Positions 1-5,305 of a DNA stretch of 5,955 nucleotides are shown here, piece after piece (position 1 is the first letter of the stretch; each line of letters starts with the position of its first letter). The DNA is taken from assembly GCA_947380915.1 (NCBI GenBank), contig CANCSY010000202.1, forward strand, positions 1-5,955, given 5' to 3'. The position numbers and the translations under genes were made by a program. The notes under the pieces were generated by a model that saw nothing but the letters and a program-made list of their open reading frames with translations, made no database searches and was not told the origin of the DNA. This DNA comes from Beijerinckiaceae bacterium (GTDB lineage Bacteria; Pseudomonadota; Alphaproteobacteria; Rhizobiales; Beijerinckiaceae).

Positions 1-566
1 TCGGTGCGCCAGTCGAAGGCGGCGAGCACGCGAGCGTATTTCTCCGGCCCGGCCACGAAGGCGGTCGCGACCATGGCCAGCAGCGCGAGGGCGCGCAGGG
101 CGTAGCGGTCGCGCTCCACCAGGCGGGGGGAGGGAAGGCGCAGGGTCAGAGCCTGCGCCGCGCGCTCCATGCGGGTGCGATGCAGCGCCCAGAGCGCCCT
201 TGTCGCCGGATCGTCATTGGCGTTGGCGAGCTGGTCCTCCATCGCCGTGGCTGGGCGATGGGGCAGGCCCGAGTCCCGGTCCAGCCGCGCCAGCTTCTGC
301 GCGCGGGTGGGGGTGCGGAAACGGGCGAGGGTGGCGAGACTCGCCAGTGCGAGGAGCCCGAAGAGGCCGACGCCCAGCATCCGGCCCCAGCGCGGCGCCT
401 CCAACCACAGGCCCAGGAACGAGATCGCGAGGAAAAAACCAAAGAGCGTCAGCAGCATGGCCGCCACGGGCCAGACCTGCTCCCAGCTGATCGCAAGCCC
501 GGCGCGGGCCGCGAGCCGATCAAGCCGCTCCGCAGCGGGTCCTCTGGGGGTCTCGCGATCGCTCAT
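1..566 (-). CDS. TIGR02302/DUF4175 family membrane protein, N-terminal part (runs off left edge)
   Basis: This is the first 188 codons of a large membrane protein of unknown function; family members are usually around 800 or more residues, so most of the gene lies outside the window. Translation from the ATG at 566-564 gives a short polar N-terminus. Two hydrophobic segments follow (about residues 31-54 and 63-82), then a conserved cytosolic-looking stretch containing RLDRDSGLPHRPATAMEDQL (94-113) and DPATRALWALHRTRM (119-133), and a third hydrophobic segment (about 156-173). Those stretches are what I recognise as the TIGR02302/DUF4175 family, which in alphaproteobacteria commonly lies just downstream of lysA. 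A GGAG at 575-572, five bases before the ATG, supports the start. The gene follows lysA in the same direction after 78 bp, so it may be read from the same message. Its function is not known and I do not assign one. Confidence 0.88.
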   Translation of the reverse strand, partial: MSDRETPRGPAAERLDRLAARAGLAISWEQVWPVAAMLLTLFGFFLAISFLGLWLEAPRWGRMLGVGLFGLLALASLATLARFRTPTRAQKLARLDRDSGLPHRPATAMEDQLANANDDPATRALWALHRTRMERAAQALTLRLPSPRLVERDRYALRALALLAMVATAFVAGPEKYARVLAAFDWRT

Positions 567-603
567 GGCTACTCCAGCGCATTCGACCAAAGGTAACACG
601 CCG

Positions 604-641
604 GGCGCGGCTTTCCAGTCCGAAGTTGCGGGAAAAGCGCC
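604..641. repeat. Imperfect inverted repeat between lysA and the DUF4175 gene
   Basis: Arms 604-608 (GGCGC) and 637-641 (GCGCC) pair, as do 612-616 (TTTCC) and 631-635 (GGAAA). A 3-versus-1 internal loop separates the two helices, and the apical loop is 14 bases. It sits just after the lysA stop codon on the transcribed strand. No run of T follows in the direction of transcription, so it is not a standard intrinsic terminator. It could be a weak attenuating or 3'-end-stabilising hairpin, or chance. I saw no convincing promoter in the 78-bp gap. Confidence 0.3.
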
Positions 642-644
642 GAT

Positions 645-1916
645 TCAGCCCAGCCAGCCGGGAATCCTGTCGAGGCCGATCAATTCTTCGTAAGAGGTGC
701 GGGGGCGGATCACCGCCCAGTCCGCGCCATGGACCAGAACCTCGGGCGCGAGCAGGCGCGAATTATAGGTTCCCGCCTGCACGGCCCCATAGGCGCCCGC
801 CGACATGATCGCGATGAGGTCGCCAGCGGCGAGTTCCGGCAGATCCCGGTCGAGGGCCAGGTAATCGCCGGTCTCGCAGACCGGGCCGACCACATCCGCA
901 TGCATGGTGGGGCCGCCCGCAGGGGCCTCGCGCACCGGCTTCACATCGTGATGGGCCTCGTAGAGGGTCGGGCGCACCAGATCATTCATGGCCGCGTCGA
1001 CAATCACGAAAGTCTTGCCATCGCCGCGCTTCACATAAAGCACCCTGGTCACCAGCACCCCGGCGTTGCCGACAATGAGCCGGCCCGGTTCGAACACCAG
1101 TTTGCAATCGAGGCTCTTGGCGTGTTTGCGGACTACTTCCGCATAGCGTTCGGGATGGTAGGCGTCGGGATCCTCGCCCTCGCGATAGGGGATGCCGAGG
1201 CCCCCGCCCAGATCCACATGATCGATCTGGTGGCTGTCGGCGCGCAGCTCGCGCACGAAATCAGCGAGCAGCGCGAAGGCGTTGTCGAAGGGTTCGAGAT
1301 CGGTGATCTGCGAGCCGATATGCATGTCGACGCCGGTGACGCGCAGCCCCGGCAGGGCGGCGGCTTCCCCATAGACGGCCCTGGCGCGGGAGATCGGAAT
1401 GCCGAATTTGTTTTCGGATTTGCCAGTCGAGATCTTGTGATGGGTGCGCGCGTCCACATCCGGATTCACGCGGATGGAGATCGGCGCGGTGACGCCCTTG
1501 CTCTGCGCGATCGCCGAGATGGCGTGCAGCTCGGGCTCGGATTCCACGTTGAAGCAGAGGATCTTTTCATCGAGTGCCAGCGCGATTTCGCGTGCTGTCT
1601 TGCCGACCCCCGAGAAGGTGATGCGCTCGCCAGGCACGCCAGCAGCGCGCGCGCGGCGCAACTCGCCTTCGGAGACCACATCCATGCCGGCGCCAAGATT
1701 CGCCAGCGTCTTCAGCACAGCCTGATTGGAATTGGCCTTCATGGCGAAGCAGACCAGCGCGTTCAGATCGGCGAAGGCGCCCGAGAACACCTCGTAATGG
1801 CGCCGCAGGGTCGCGGTCGAATAGCAATAGAAGGGCGTCTCGACGCTTTGCGCGATCGAGGGAAGGGCCACGTCCTCCCCATGGAGGACGCCGTCGCGAT
1901 AGGCGAAATGATGCAT
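645..1916 (-). CDS. lysA: Diaminopimelate decarboxylase
   Basis: LysA is a cytosolic, pyridoxal-phosphate enzyme that removes CO2 from meso-diaminopimelate to give L-lysine, the last step of the DAP pathway. The 423-residue product is full length for the family. It has the PLP-binding lysine K60 in CFAMKANSN (56-64), the barrel motif DMHIGSQ (197-203, H199), the glycine-rich phosphate loop GGGLG (237-241), EPGR (276-279), and the C-terminal catalytic segment GPVCETGD (344-351), whose C347 should reach the active site of the partner subunit in the dimer. MSAGAYG (371-377) is also typical. The frame stays open upstream to about 2069, but that extension overlaps the lipoprotein gene and has no family similarity. 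Homologues start near MHHFAYRDG, so I use the ATG at 1916. Its Shine-Dalgarno is weak, and the lipoprotein stop lies 13 bp upstream, which suggests translational coupling. Confidence 0.97.
   Translation of the reverse strand: MHHFAYRDGVLHGEDVALPSIAQSVETPFYCYSTATLRRHYEVFSGAFADLNALVCFAMKANSNQAVLKTLANLGAGMDVVSEGELRRARAAGVPGERITFSGVGKTAREIALALDEKILCFNVESEPELHAISAIAQSKGVTAPISIRVNPDVDARTHHKISTGKSENKFGIPISRARAVYGEAAALPGLRVTGVDMHIGSQITDLEPFDNAFALLADFVRELRADSHQIDHVDLGGGLGIPYREGEDPDAYHPERYAEVVRKHAKSLDCKLVFEPGRLIVGNAGVLVTRVLYVKRGDGKTFVIVDAAMNDLVRPTLYEAHHDVKPVREAPAGGPTMHADVVGPVCETGDYLALDRDLPELAAGDLIAIMSAGAYGAVQAGTYNSRLLAPEVLVHGADWAVIRPRTSYEELIGLDRIPGWLG
1871..1890. repeat. Perfect 8-bp hairpin at the start of the lysA coding region
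   Basis: CGTCCTCC (1871-1878) and GGAGGACG (1883-1890) are exact reverse complements separated by the four bases CCAT. In the lysA message this is a GC-rich stem-loop at about +27 to +46 from the A of the start codon. One arm carries CCUCC and the other the Shine-Dalgarno-like GGAGG. It lies inside codons 9-16. The repeat is directly visible. Any effect on translation initiation, or a role in hiding an internal ribosome-binding-like site, is inference. Confidence 0.45.
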
Positions 1917-1929
1917 GGATTGCGCTCGT

Positions 1930-2157
1930 TCAGAGAAGCGGATCGAGAAAGAAGGGCTCGTTGGGAGCCGAGATCCCCACAGGCTTTTGCGCCTTGGAGC
2001 CGTCAAGGCCAGGGGCGACCGTGGTTTGCCCCGAGACGGCGGGGGGCGCAGCGCCGGGCGCCGATTCAAGATTGCCGCGACGGCCGCAGCCGCTCAGGCC
2101 AAGGGCTGCGAGCGCAAGGGCGAGGGCGGCGCATCGGGTGAGAGCATGGGACGGCAA
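1930..2157 (-). CDS. lptM: Small LptM (YifL)-type outer-membrane lipoprotein, TTG start
   Basis: This 75-residue protein has a lipoprotein signal peptide: an arginine at residue 8, a hydrophobic alanine/leucine core at 9-21, and the lipobox LSGC (21-24). The mature protein would begin at lipidated C24 with CGRRGNL, which fits the C-G-x-x-G-x-L pattern of E. coli LptM/YifL, a lipoprotein that assists maturation of the LPS translocon LptD-LptE. The rest is a proline/alanine-rich linker ending in NEPFFLDPLL (66-75), a tail I recognise from lipoproteins beside lysA in alphaproteobacteria. No ATG fits; the TTG at 2157-2155 has GGAG seven bases upstream, so I use it. The frame also reads upstream into argH, but that part is out-of-frame argH sequence. 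The stop lies 13 bp before lysA in the same direction. The family assignment rests on the signal peptide and short motif, and the LptD-related role is extrapolated from E. coli. Confidence 0.82.
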   Translation of the reverse strand: MPSHALTRCAALALALAALGLSGCGRRGNLESAPGAAPPAVSGQTTVAPGLDGSKAQKPVGISAPNEPFFLDPLL

Positions 2158-2164
2158 GCGGTTT

Positions 2165-2168
2165 CTCC
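2165..2168 (-). promoter_or_regulatory. Ribosome binding site that fixes the TTG start of the lipoprotein gene
   Basis: On the minus strand GGAG lies exactly seven bases before the TTG at 2157. No other Shine-Dalgarno-like site with a usable ATG, GTG or TTG gives the complete signal peptide, so this site decides the start. Confidence 0.7.
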
Positions 2169-2179
2169 GGGTTGCGCGC

Positions 2180-2185
2180 AGTATA
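2180..2185 (-). promoter_or_regulatory. Possible -10 element ahead of the lipoprotein-lysA pair
   Basis: TATACT on the minus strand matches the sigma-70 -10 consensus TATAAT at five of six positions. It is placed so that a transcript would begin only a few bases before the GGAG ribosome site. The hexamers 16-18 bases upstream are poor -35 matches (GC-rich, CTCCCG-like), so this is at best a partial promoter. If real, it would let the lipoprotein and lysA be transcribed independently of argH. Confidence 0.3.
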
Positions 2186-2217
2186 GAGGCAAAAGCGGCG
2201 TTGCGGGAGCTTTCGCA

Positions 2218-2231
2218 ATCGCCTTGGCGAT
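2218..2231. repeat. Short inverted repeat in the argH-lipoprotein gap
   Basis: ATCGCC (2218-2223) and GGCGAT (2226-2231) are exact reverse complements around TT, forming a 5-bp stem with a 4-base loop in RNA. No T run follows. It may be part of a 3'-end structure for argH or a protein-binding dyad; chance is possible at this length. Confidence 0.25.
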
Positions 2232-2236
2232 GACGA

Positions 2237-2256
2237 TCAAAACTGCGGCGTTTTGA
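2237..2256. repeat. 7-bp inverted repeat just after the argH stop codon
   Basis: TCAAAAC (2237-2243) and GTTTTGA (2250-2256) are exact reverse complements around a six-base loop, only 8 bp past the argH stop. In the direction of argH transcription it precedes the ATCGCC/GGCGAT dyad, so two small hairpins would follow argH. The stem is AT-rich for this genome and no T tract follows it, so I do not call an intrinsic terminator. A regulator-binding dyad is an alternative. Confidence 0.3.
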
Positions 2257-2263
2257 CGCGCCA

Positions 2264-3664
2264 TCAGCCCCCCTTGGCCGCCTCTTTTCCCAGTTTCGCG
2301 ATCCACCGCTTGGCCTGCGCCCGCACATTGGCGGGGGCGGTGCCGCCGTAGCTGGTGCGGCTGCGGACGGATTTCTCGACCCCAAGCACCCCGAAGACGG
2401 CTTCCGTGATCTGCGGCTCCACGCTCTGCATCTGGGCGAGGGTGAGCTTCTCCAGCCCCATCTTGCCATCGGAGGCGAGCTTCACGAGGGCGCCGGTCAC
2501 ATGATGGGCCTGGCGGAAGGGCATTTTCAGCTCGCGCACCAACCAGTCCGCCAGATCCGTGGCGGTGGCGAAGCCCGCGCCCGCCGCCGCCTTCATGCGC
2601 TTGAGGTCCGGTTGCAGGTCGCGAATCATGCCGGTCATGGCCGCGATGCACAGGGACAGGGACTGGAGCGCGTCGAAGGCGCCTTCCTTGTCCTCCTGCA
2701 TGTCCTTCGAATAGGTCAGCGGCAGGCCCTTCATCACGATCATCAGCCCGTTCAGCGCGCCGATCACCCGGCCCGCCTTGCCCCGCACCAGCTCCGCCGC
2801 GTCGGGATTGCGCTTCTGCGGCATGATGGACGAGCCCGTGGTGAATTTGTCCGAGAGCTGCACGAAGCCGAACTGGGGCGTCACCCAGAGCACGATCTCG
2901 TCGGCGAGGCGCGACAGATGCACCGCGCAGATGGCCGCGCTCGCCAGCACCTCCAGCACGAAGTCGCGGTCCGACACGCTGTCCAGCGAATTGGCGGTGG
3001 GCCGGTCGAAGCCCAGCGCCCGGGCGGTCTGCTCGCGGTTGATGGGGAAGGAGGTTCCCGCCAGGGCCGCTGCGCCCAGCGGGCATTCGTTGAGGCGCTT
3101 GCGGGCGTCGGCGAGGCGGCCGCGGTCGCGCCCCAGCATCTCCACATAGGCCAGCAGATGGTGGCCGAAGGTGACGGGCTGCGCCGATTGCAGATGGGTG
3201 AAGCCGGGCATGACGGCCCCCGCGTGATCCAGCGCCCGCTCGGCGAGCGCCTGCTGGAGGCCGCGCATCTGGACATCGAGATCATCGACCGTGTCGCGGA
3301 TCCAGAGGCGGAAATCGACGGCCACCTGGTCGTTGCGCGAGCGGGCGGTGTGGAGGCGCCCCGCGTCCGGGCCGATGATGTCGGCAAGGCGCGATTCGAT
3401 ATTCATATGGATGTCTTCGAGGGCGCGGGAGAAGACGAAGGTTCCCGCCTCGATTTCCCCCTGGATCTGGTCTAAACCCCCTGTGATGGCGTCCGCATGT
3501 TCGCGGCTCACGATCCCCGCGTCGGCCAGCATGGCCACATGGGCGCGTGACCCGCGGATGTCCTGGGCGGCAAGACGGTAATCGAAACCTATGGAGGCGT
3601 TGATCTCCTCCATGATAGCGTCGGGACCGCTGGTGAAACGCCCGCCCCACATCTTGCTGCTCAT
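2264..3664 (-). CDS. argH: Argininosuccinate lyase
   Basis: ArgH cleaves argininosuccinate to L-arginine and fumarate, the last step of arginine synthesis, as a cytosolic homotetramer of the fumarase/aspartase superfamily. The 466-residue product is full length. It starts [10 protein letters not shown] and carries [10 protein letters not shown] (105-114), the catalytic-histidine region [11 protein letters not shown] (153-163, H157), the superfamily signature [11 protein letters not shown] (277-287) whose serines lie on the mobile catalytic loop, and the conserved C-terminal [10 protein letters not shown] (435-444). A GTG two codons upstream (3670) is in frame, but the ATG at 3664 has AGGGG five bases upstream (3674-3670) and matches the usual family start. 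The gene runs divergently from tlpA with only 27 bp between start codons, and the lipoprotein and lysA follow it on the same strand. Nothing is missing or unusual in the active-site motifs. Confidence 0.98.
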   Translation of the reverse strand: MSSKMWGGRFTSGPDAIMEEINASIGFDYRLAAQDIRGSRAHVAMLADAGIVSREHADAITGGLDQIQGEIEAGTFVFSRALEDIHMNIESRLADIIGPDAGRLHTARSRNDQVAVDFRLWIRDTVDDLDVQMRGLQQALAERALDHAGAVMPGFTHLQSAQPVTFGHHLLAYVEMLGRDRGRLADARKRLNECPLGAAALAGTSFPINREQTARALGFDRPTANSLDSVSDRDFVLEVLASAAICAVHLSRLADEIVLWVTPQFGFVQLSDKFTTGSSIMPQKRNPDAAELVRGKAGRVIGALNGLMIVMKGLPLTYSKDMQEDKEGAFDALQSLSLCIAAMTGMIRDLQPDLKRMKAAAGAGFATATDLADWLVRELKMPFRQAHHVTGALVKLASDGKMGLEKLTLAQMQSVEPQITEAVFGVLGVEKSVRSRTSYGGTAPANVRAQAKRWIAKLGKEAAKGG

Positions 3665-3691
3665 AGGCACCCCTGAGGTTCTGGTCCCGGC
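3665..3691. promoter_or_regulatory. 27-bp divergent start region between argH and tlpA
   Basis: This is the whole space between the two start codons, and the argH Shine-Dalgarno (3670-3674, minus strand) occupies part of it. It is too short to hold a complete promoter in either direction, so the promoters must lie inside the opposite gene's 5' coding sequence. I searched about 80 bases each side and found no convincing -35/-10 pair. The only Shine-Dalgarno-like sequence for tlpA, GAGG at 3675-3678, is 13 bases from its ATG, which is longer than ideal. Confidence 0.5.
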
Positions 3692-4351
3692 ATGACGAAC
3701 GCACCAATCCCGCCCAAGACACCCCGCCGTCGCGCCGGAGCCCTGGCCGTCCTGGCCGTCGCGCTCGTCGCCGGCGCCGGGGTGCTATACGGGATTTACG
3801 GCCAAGCCCGCAAGGAAACAGCGCCGGGCGCCTGCGCCGCCGCCGCCAGCACAGCGCAGGAGCTGGCCCCGCTGGCGCGCGGCGAGGTCGCGGCCCTGTC
3901 GGTGGCCAAGCGCCCGCGCGAGGCGACGGCGCTGACCTTCGCCGGTCCCGATGAGGCGCCGCTCTCATTGGCTGCGTTCAAAGGACGCACCGTGCTGCTC
4001 AATCTCTGGGCGACCTGGTGCGTGCCATGCCGGGAGGAGATGCCGTCCCTCGACAAGTTGCAGGCCCGCCTTGGGGGCTCCGATTTCGAGGTCGTGGCGA
4101 TCAATATCGACACCACGCGGCTCGATCGTCGGCAGGCCTTCCTGAAGGAGGCAGGCGTGGAAAAGCTTGCTTTTTACACGGATCGCAGCGCCGACGTGTT
4201 CCAGACCCTCAAGAAAGCGGGCAAGGTCGTGGGCCTGCCGACCACCCTCCTGATCGACCCTGATGGCTGCGAACTGGGCGTCATGCCCGGCCCCGCCGAC
4301 TGGGCTTCGGAGGACGCGGTTCGTCTTGTCAAGGCTGCGCTGCGGCGCTGA
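3692..4351 (+). CDS. tlpA: Membrane-anchored periplasmic thioredoxin-like protein TlpA
   Basis: This is a 219-residue thiol:disulfide reductase of the TlpA/ResA class. A basic N-terminus (PRRR, 11-14) and one hydrophobic segment (about 15-35) would anchor it in the inner membrane with the thioredoxin fold in the periplasm. The active site is WATWCVPC (106-113; C110 and C113) and the cis-proline motif is GLPTT (181-185, P183). Two further cysteines, C48 (GACAA) and C193 (DGCE), match the extra pair that forms a structural disulfide in Bradyrhizobium TlpA. That protein keeps copper-site cysteines of cytochrome oxidase subunit II and the copper chaperone ScoI reduced, and the same role is inferred here. 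The ATG at 3692 is the only start that keeps the anchor, since an in-frame stop lies at 3674-3676. It is head to head with argH and upstream of the sdh genes on the same strand. Confidence 0.93.
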   Translation: MTNAPIPPKTPRRRAGALAVLAVALVAGAGVLYGIYGQARKETAPGACAAAASTAQELAPLARGEVAALSVAKRPREATALTFAGPDEAPLSLAAFKGRTVLLNLWATWCVPCREEMPSLDKLQARLGGSDFEVVAINIDTTRLDRRQAFLKEAGVEKLAFYTDRSADVFQTLKKAGKVVGLPTTLLIDPDGCELGVMPGPADWASEDAVRLVKAALRR

Positions 4352-4362
4352 TTCGCAGCCTT
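4331..4362 (+). repeat. Perfect 9-bp inverted repeat spanning the tlpA stop codon
   Basis: AAGGCTGCG (4331-4339) and CGCAGCCTT (4354-4362) are exact reverse complements around a 14-base loop that holds the last tlpA codons and its TGA (4349-4351). The stem is strong, but no T run follows directly; the nearest T tract is 4388-4392, about 25 bases on. It may act as a factor-dependent termination, processing or mRNA-protecting hairpin separating tlpA from the sdh genes. The rest of the 110-bp gap up to sdhC shows no convincing sigma-70 promoter; TTGCGC at 4402-4407 has only a poor partner. Confidence 0.4.
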
Positions 4363-4461
4363 CGGACCCAGCCGGGGCATGATGGCCTTTTTGCGTAAGC
4401 GTTGCGCGACTGCACAACTTCCATTAGGGAGACCGTGCATTTCGCCACTGAGGGAACCAAG

Positions 4462-4875
4462 ATGGCCGAGCTCGATACTCGCCCCGTCAATCCGGCGCTG
4501 AACCGGCCGTTGTCCCCGCATCTGGGCATTTATCGCCCGATGCTGACCATGATGATGTCGATCACGCACCGAATCACTGGCGCCGCGCTCTATGCGGGCA
4601 CGCTTCTGCTGGCCTGGTGGCTGCTGGCGGCCGCCACCGACGCCAAAAGCTTCGAGACGGCGGCCTGGTTCATGGCCTCGCCTATCGGTCGGCTGATCCT
4701 CTTCGGCTTCACCTGGGCCCTGTTCCACCATCTGCTCGGTGGCCTGCGCCACTTCGTCTGGGACATGGGCCGGGGCATGGATCATCCCGAGCGGGAATAT
4801 CTGGCCCAGGGCACGATGATCGGCGGGGTCGTTCTGGCGGTCCTCGTCTGGATCGCCGCCTATATGGCTCGCTGA
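4462..4875 (+). CDS. sdhC: Succinate dehydrogenase cytochrome b556 subunit (membrane anchor SdhC)
   Basis: SdhC is one of two inner-membrane anchors of complex II; with SdhD it binds heme b and ubiquinone and receives electrons from the SdhAB catalytic part. The 137-residue product has the family opening RPLSPHLGIY (15-24), the quinone-site segment SITHRITG (33-40; S33 and R37 align with E. coli S27 and R31), and FHHLLGGLRH (88-97), where H90 aligns with the E. coli heme ligand H84 and H97 with H91. Three membrane segments are visible (about 31-57, 73-95 and 115-135). The ATG at 4462 has GAGGG at 4450-4454, seven bases upstream. The frame is open back to a TTG at 4402, but that extension lacks family similarity. 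It is the first gene of the sdh run, and sdhD starts 12 bp after its stop. Confidence 0.96.
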   Translation: MAELDTRPVNPALNRPLSPHLGIYRPMLTMMMSITHRITGAALYAGTLLLAWWLLAAATDAKSFETAAWFMASPIGRLILFGFTWALFHHLLGGLRHFVWDMGRGMDHPEREYLAQGTMIGGVVLAVLVWIAAYMAR

Positions 4876-4887
4876 GGGGAAACGCCG

Positions 4888-5277
4888 ATGTCCAACGCCT
4901 CACGCCTGCGCACCCCCATCGCCGAAGTCCGTCATCTCGGCTCGGCCAAGTCCGGCACCAAACACGCCTGGCACATGCGCATCACCTCGGCCGCGCTCGT
5001 GCCGCTGACCCTCGCCTTCGTGTGGATCGTGCTGACCCTGGTCGGCAAGGATTACAATACGGTGCGCGCCACGCTCGGCGCGCCGCTCCCGGCGATCATC
5101 ATGCTGCTGTTCCTGCTGGCGAGCGTGTACCATATGAAACTCGGCATGCAGACCATCATCGAGGACTATGTTCATGGCGAACACGCCAAGACATGGTCGC
5201 TGCTGGGTAATCTTTTCTTCTGCTTTGCGGTCGGACTCGCGTGCGTCTACGCGATCCTGCGCATCAGCTTCGTCTGA
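4888..5277 (+). CDS. sdhD: Succinate dehydrogenase hydrophobic membrane anchor subunit SdhD
   Basis: This is the second membrane anchor of complex II, 129 residues with three membrane segments (about 31-53, 67-89 and 103-127). ALVPL (36-40) is typical of SdhD. In [15 protein letters not shown] (81-95), H82 is in the position of the E. coli heme ligand H71. The D93-Y94 pair, eleven and twelve residues later, matches E. coli D82-Y83 at the quinone site with identical spacing. The start ATG has AGGGGA at 4875-4880, seven bases upstream and overlapping the sdhC stop, so the two are transcribed together and probably translationally linked. H82 here and H90 of SdhC would be the two axial ligands of heme b by analogy with E. 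coli. No anomaly is seen. Confidence 0.95.
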   Translation: MSNASRLRTPIAEVRHLGSAKSGTKHAWHMRITSAALVPLTLAFVWIVLTLVGKDYNTVRATLGAPLPAIIMLLFLLASVYHMKLGMQTIIEDYVHGEHAKTWSLLGNLFFCFAVGLACVYAILRISFV

Positions 5278-5305
5278 CATCAGGCATTCGAGGGGCTTCA
5301 ACACC

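Noticed and set aside
1917..2069. A longer LysA beginning at 2069.
   Set aside because: The extra residues overlap the lipoprotein gene in another frame and do not resemble a LysA N-terminus. The ATG at 1916 fits the family.
729..2141. A 470-codon open frame on the plus strand, antisense to lysA.
   Set aside because: It mirrors lysA, an obvious full-length gene with all its motifs. Its translation shows no family motif and an odd composition, and it ends inside the lipoprotein gene. Long antisense frames are expected in GC-rich coding DNA.
1930..2469. A 179-residue version of the lipoprotein extending into argH.
   Set aside because: The upstream part is argH sequence in another frame, and a signal peptide would then be internal. 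The TTG at 2157 with GGAG gives a normal lipoprotein.
2094..3086. A 330-codon minus-strand frame overlapping argH and the lipoprotein gene.
   Set aside because: It is the shifted frame of argH and contradicts the intact ArgH reading. A frameshifted argH is excluded because all ArgH motifs are in one frame.
2501..3475. A 324-codon plus-strand open frame antisense to argH.
   Set aside because: The product is histidine/arginine-rich low-complexity sequence with no recognisable domain, and it lies wholly within the intact argH gene.
3742..3759. Perfect tandem duplication of the 9-mer CCTGGCCGT within tlpA.
   Set aside because: It encodes part of the low-complexity alanine/valine/leucine membrane anchor, where such short repeats arise readily. 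There is no sign of a functional repeat.
4375..4392. Possible intrinsic terminator (GGGGC, loop, GCC, then TTTTT) ahead of sdhC.
   Set aside because: Only three Watson-Crick pairs plus two wobble pairs can form, which is too weak to call a terminator.
4402..4461. A longer SdhC starting at the TTG at 4402.
   Set aside because: The extension has no SdhC similarity and no Shine-Dalgarno, whereas the ATG at 4462 has GAGGG seven bases upstream.
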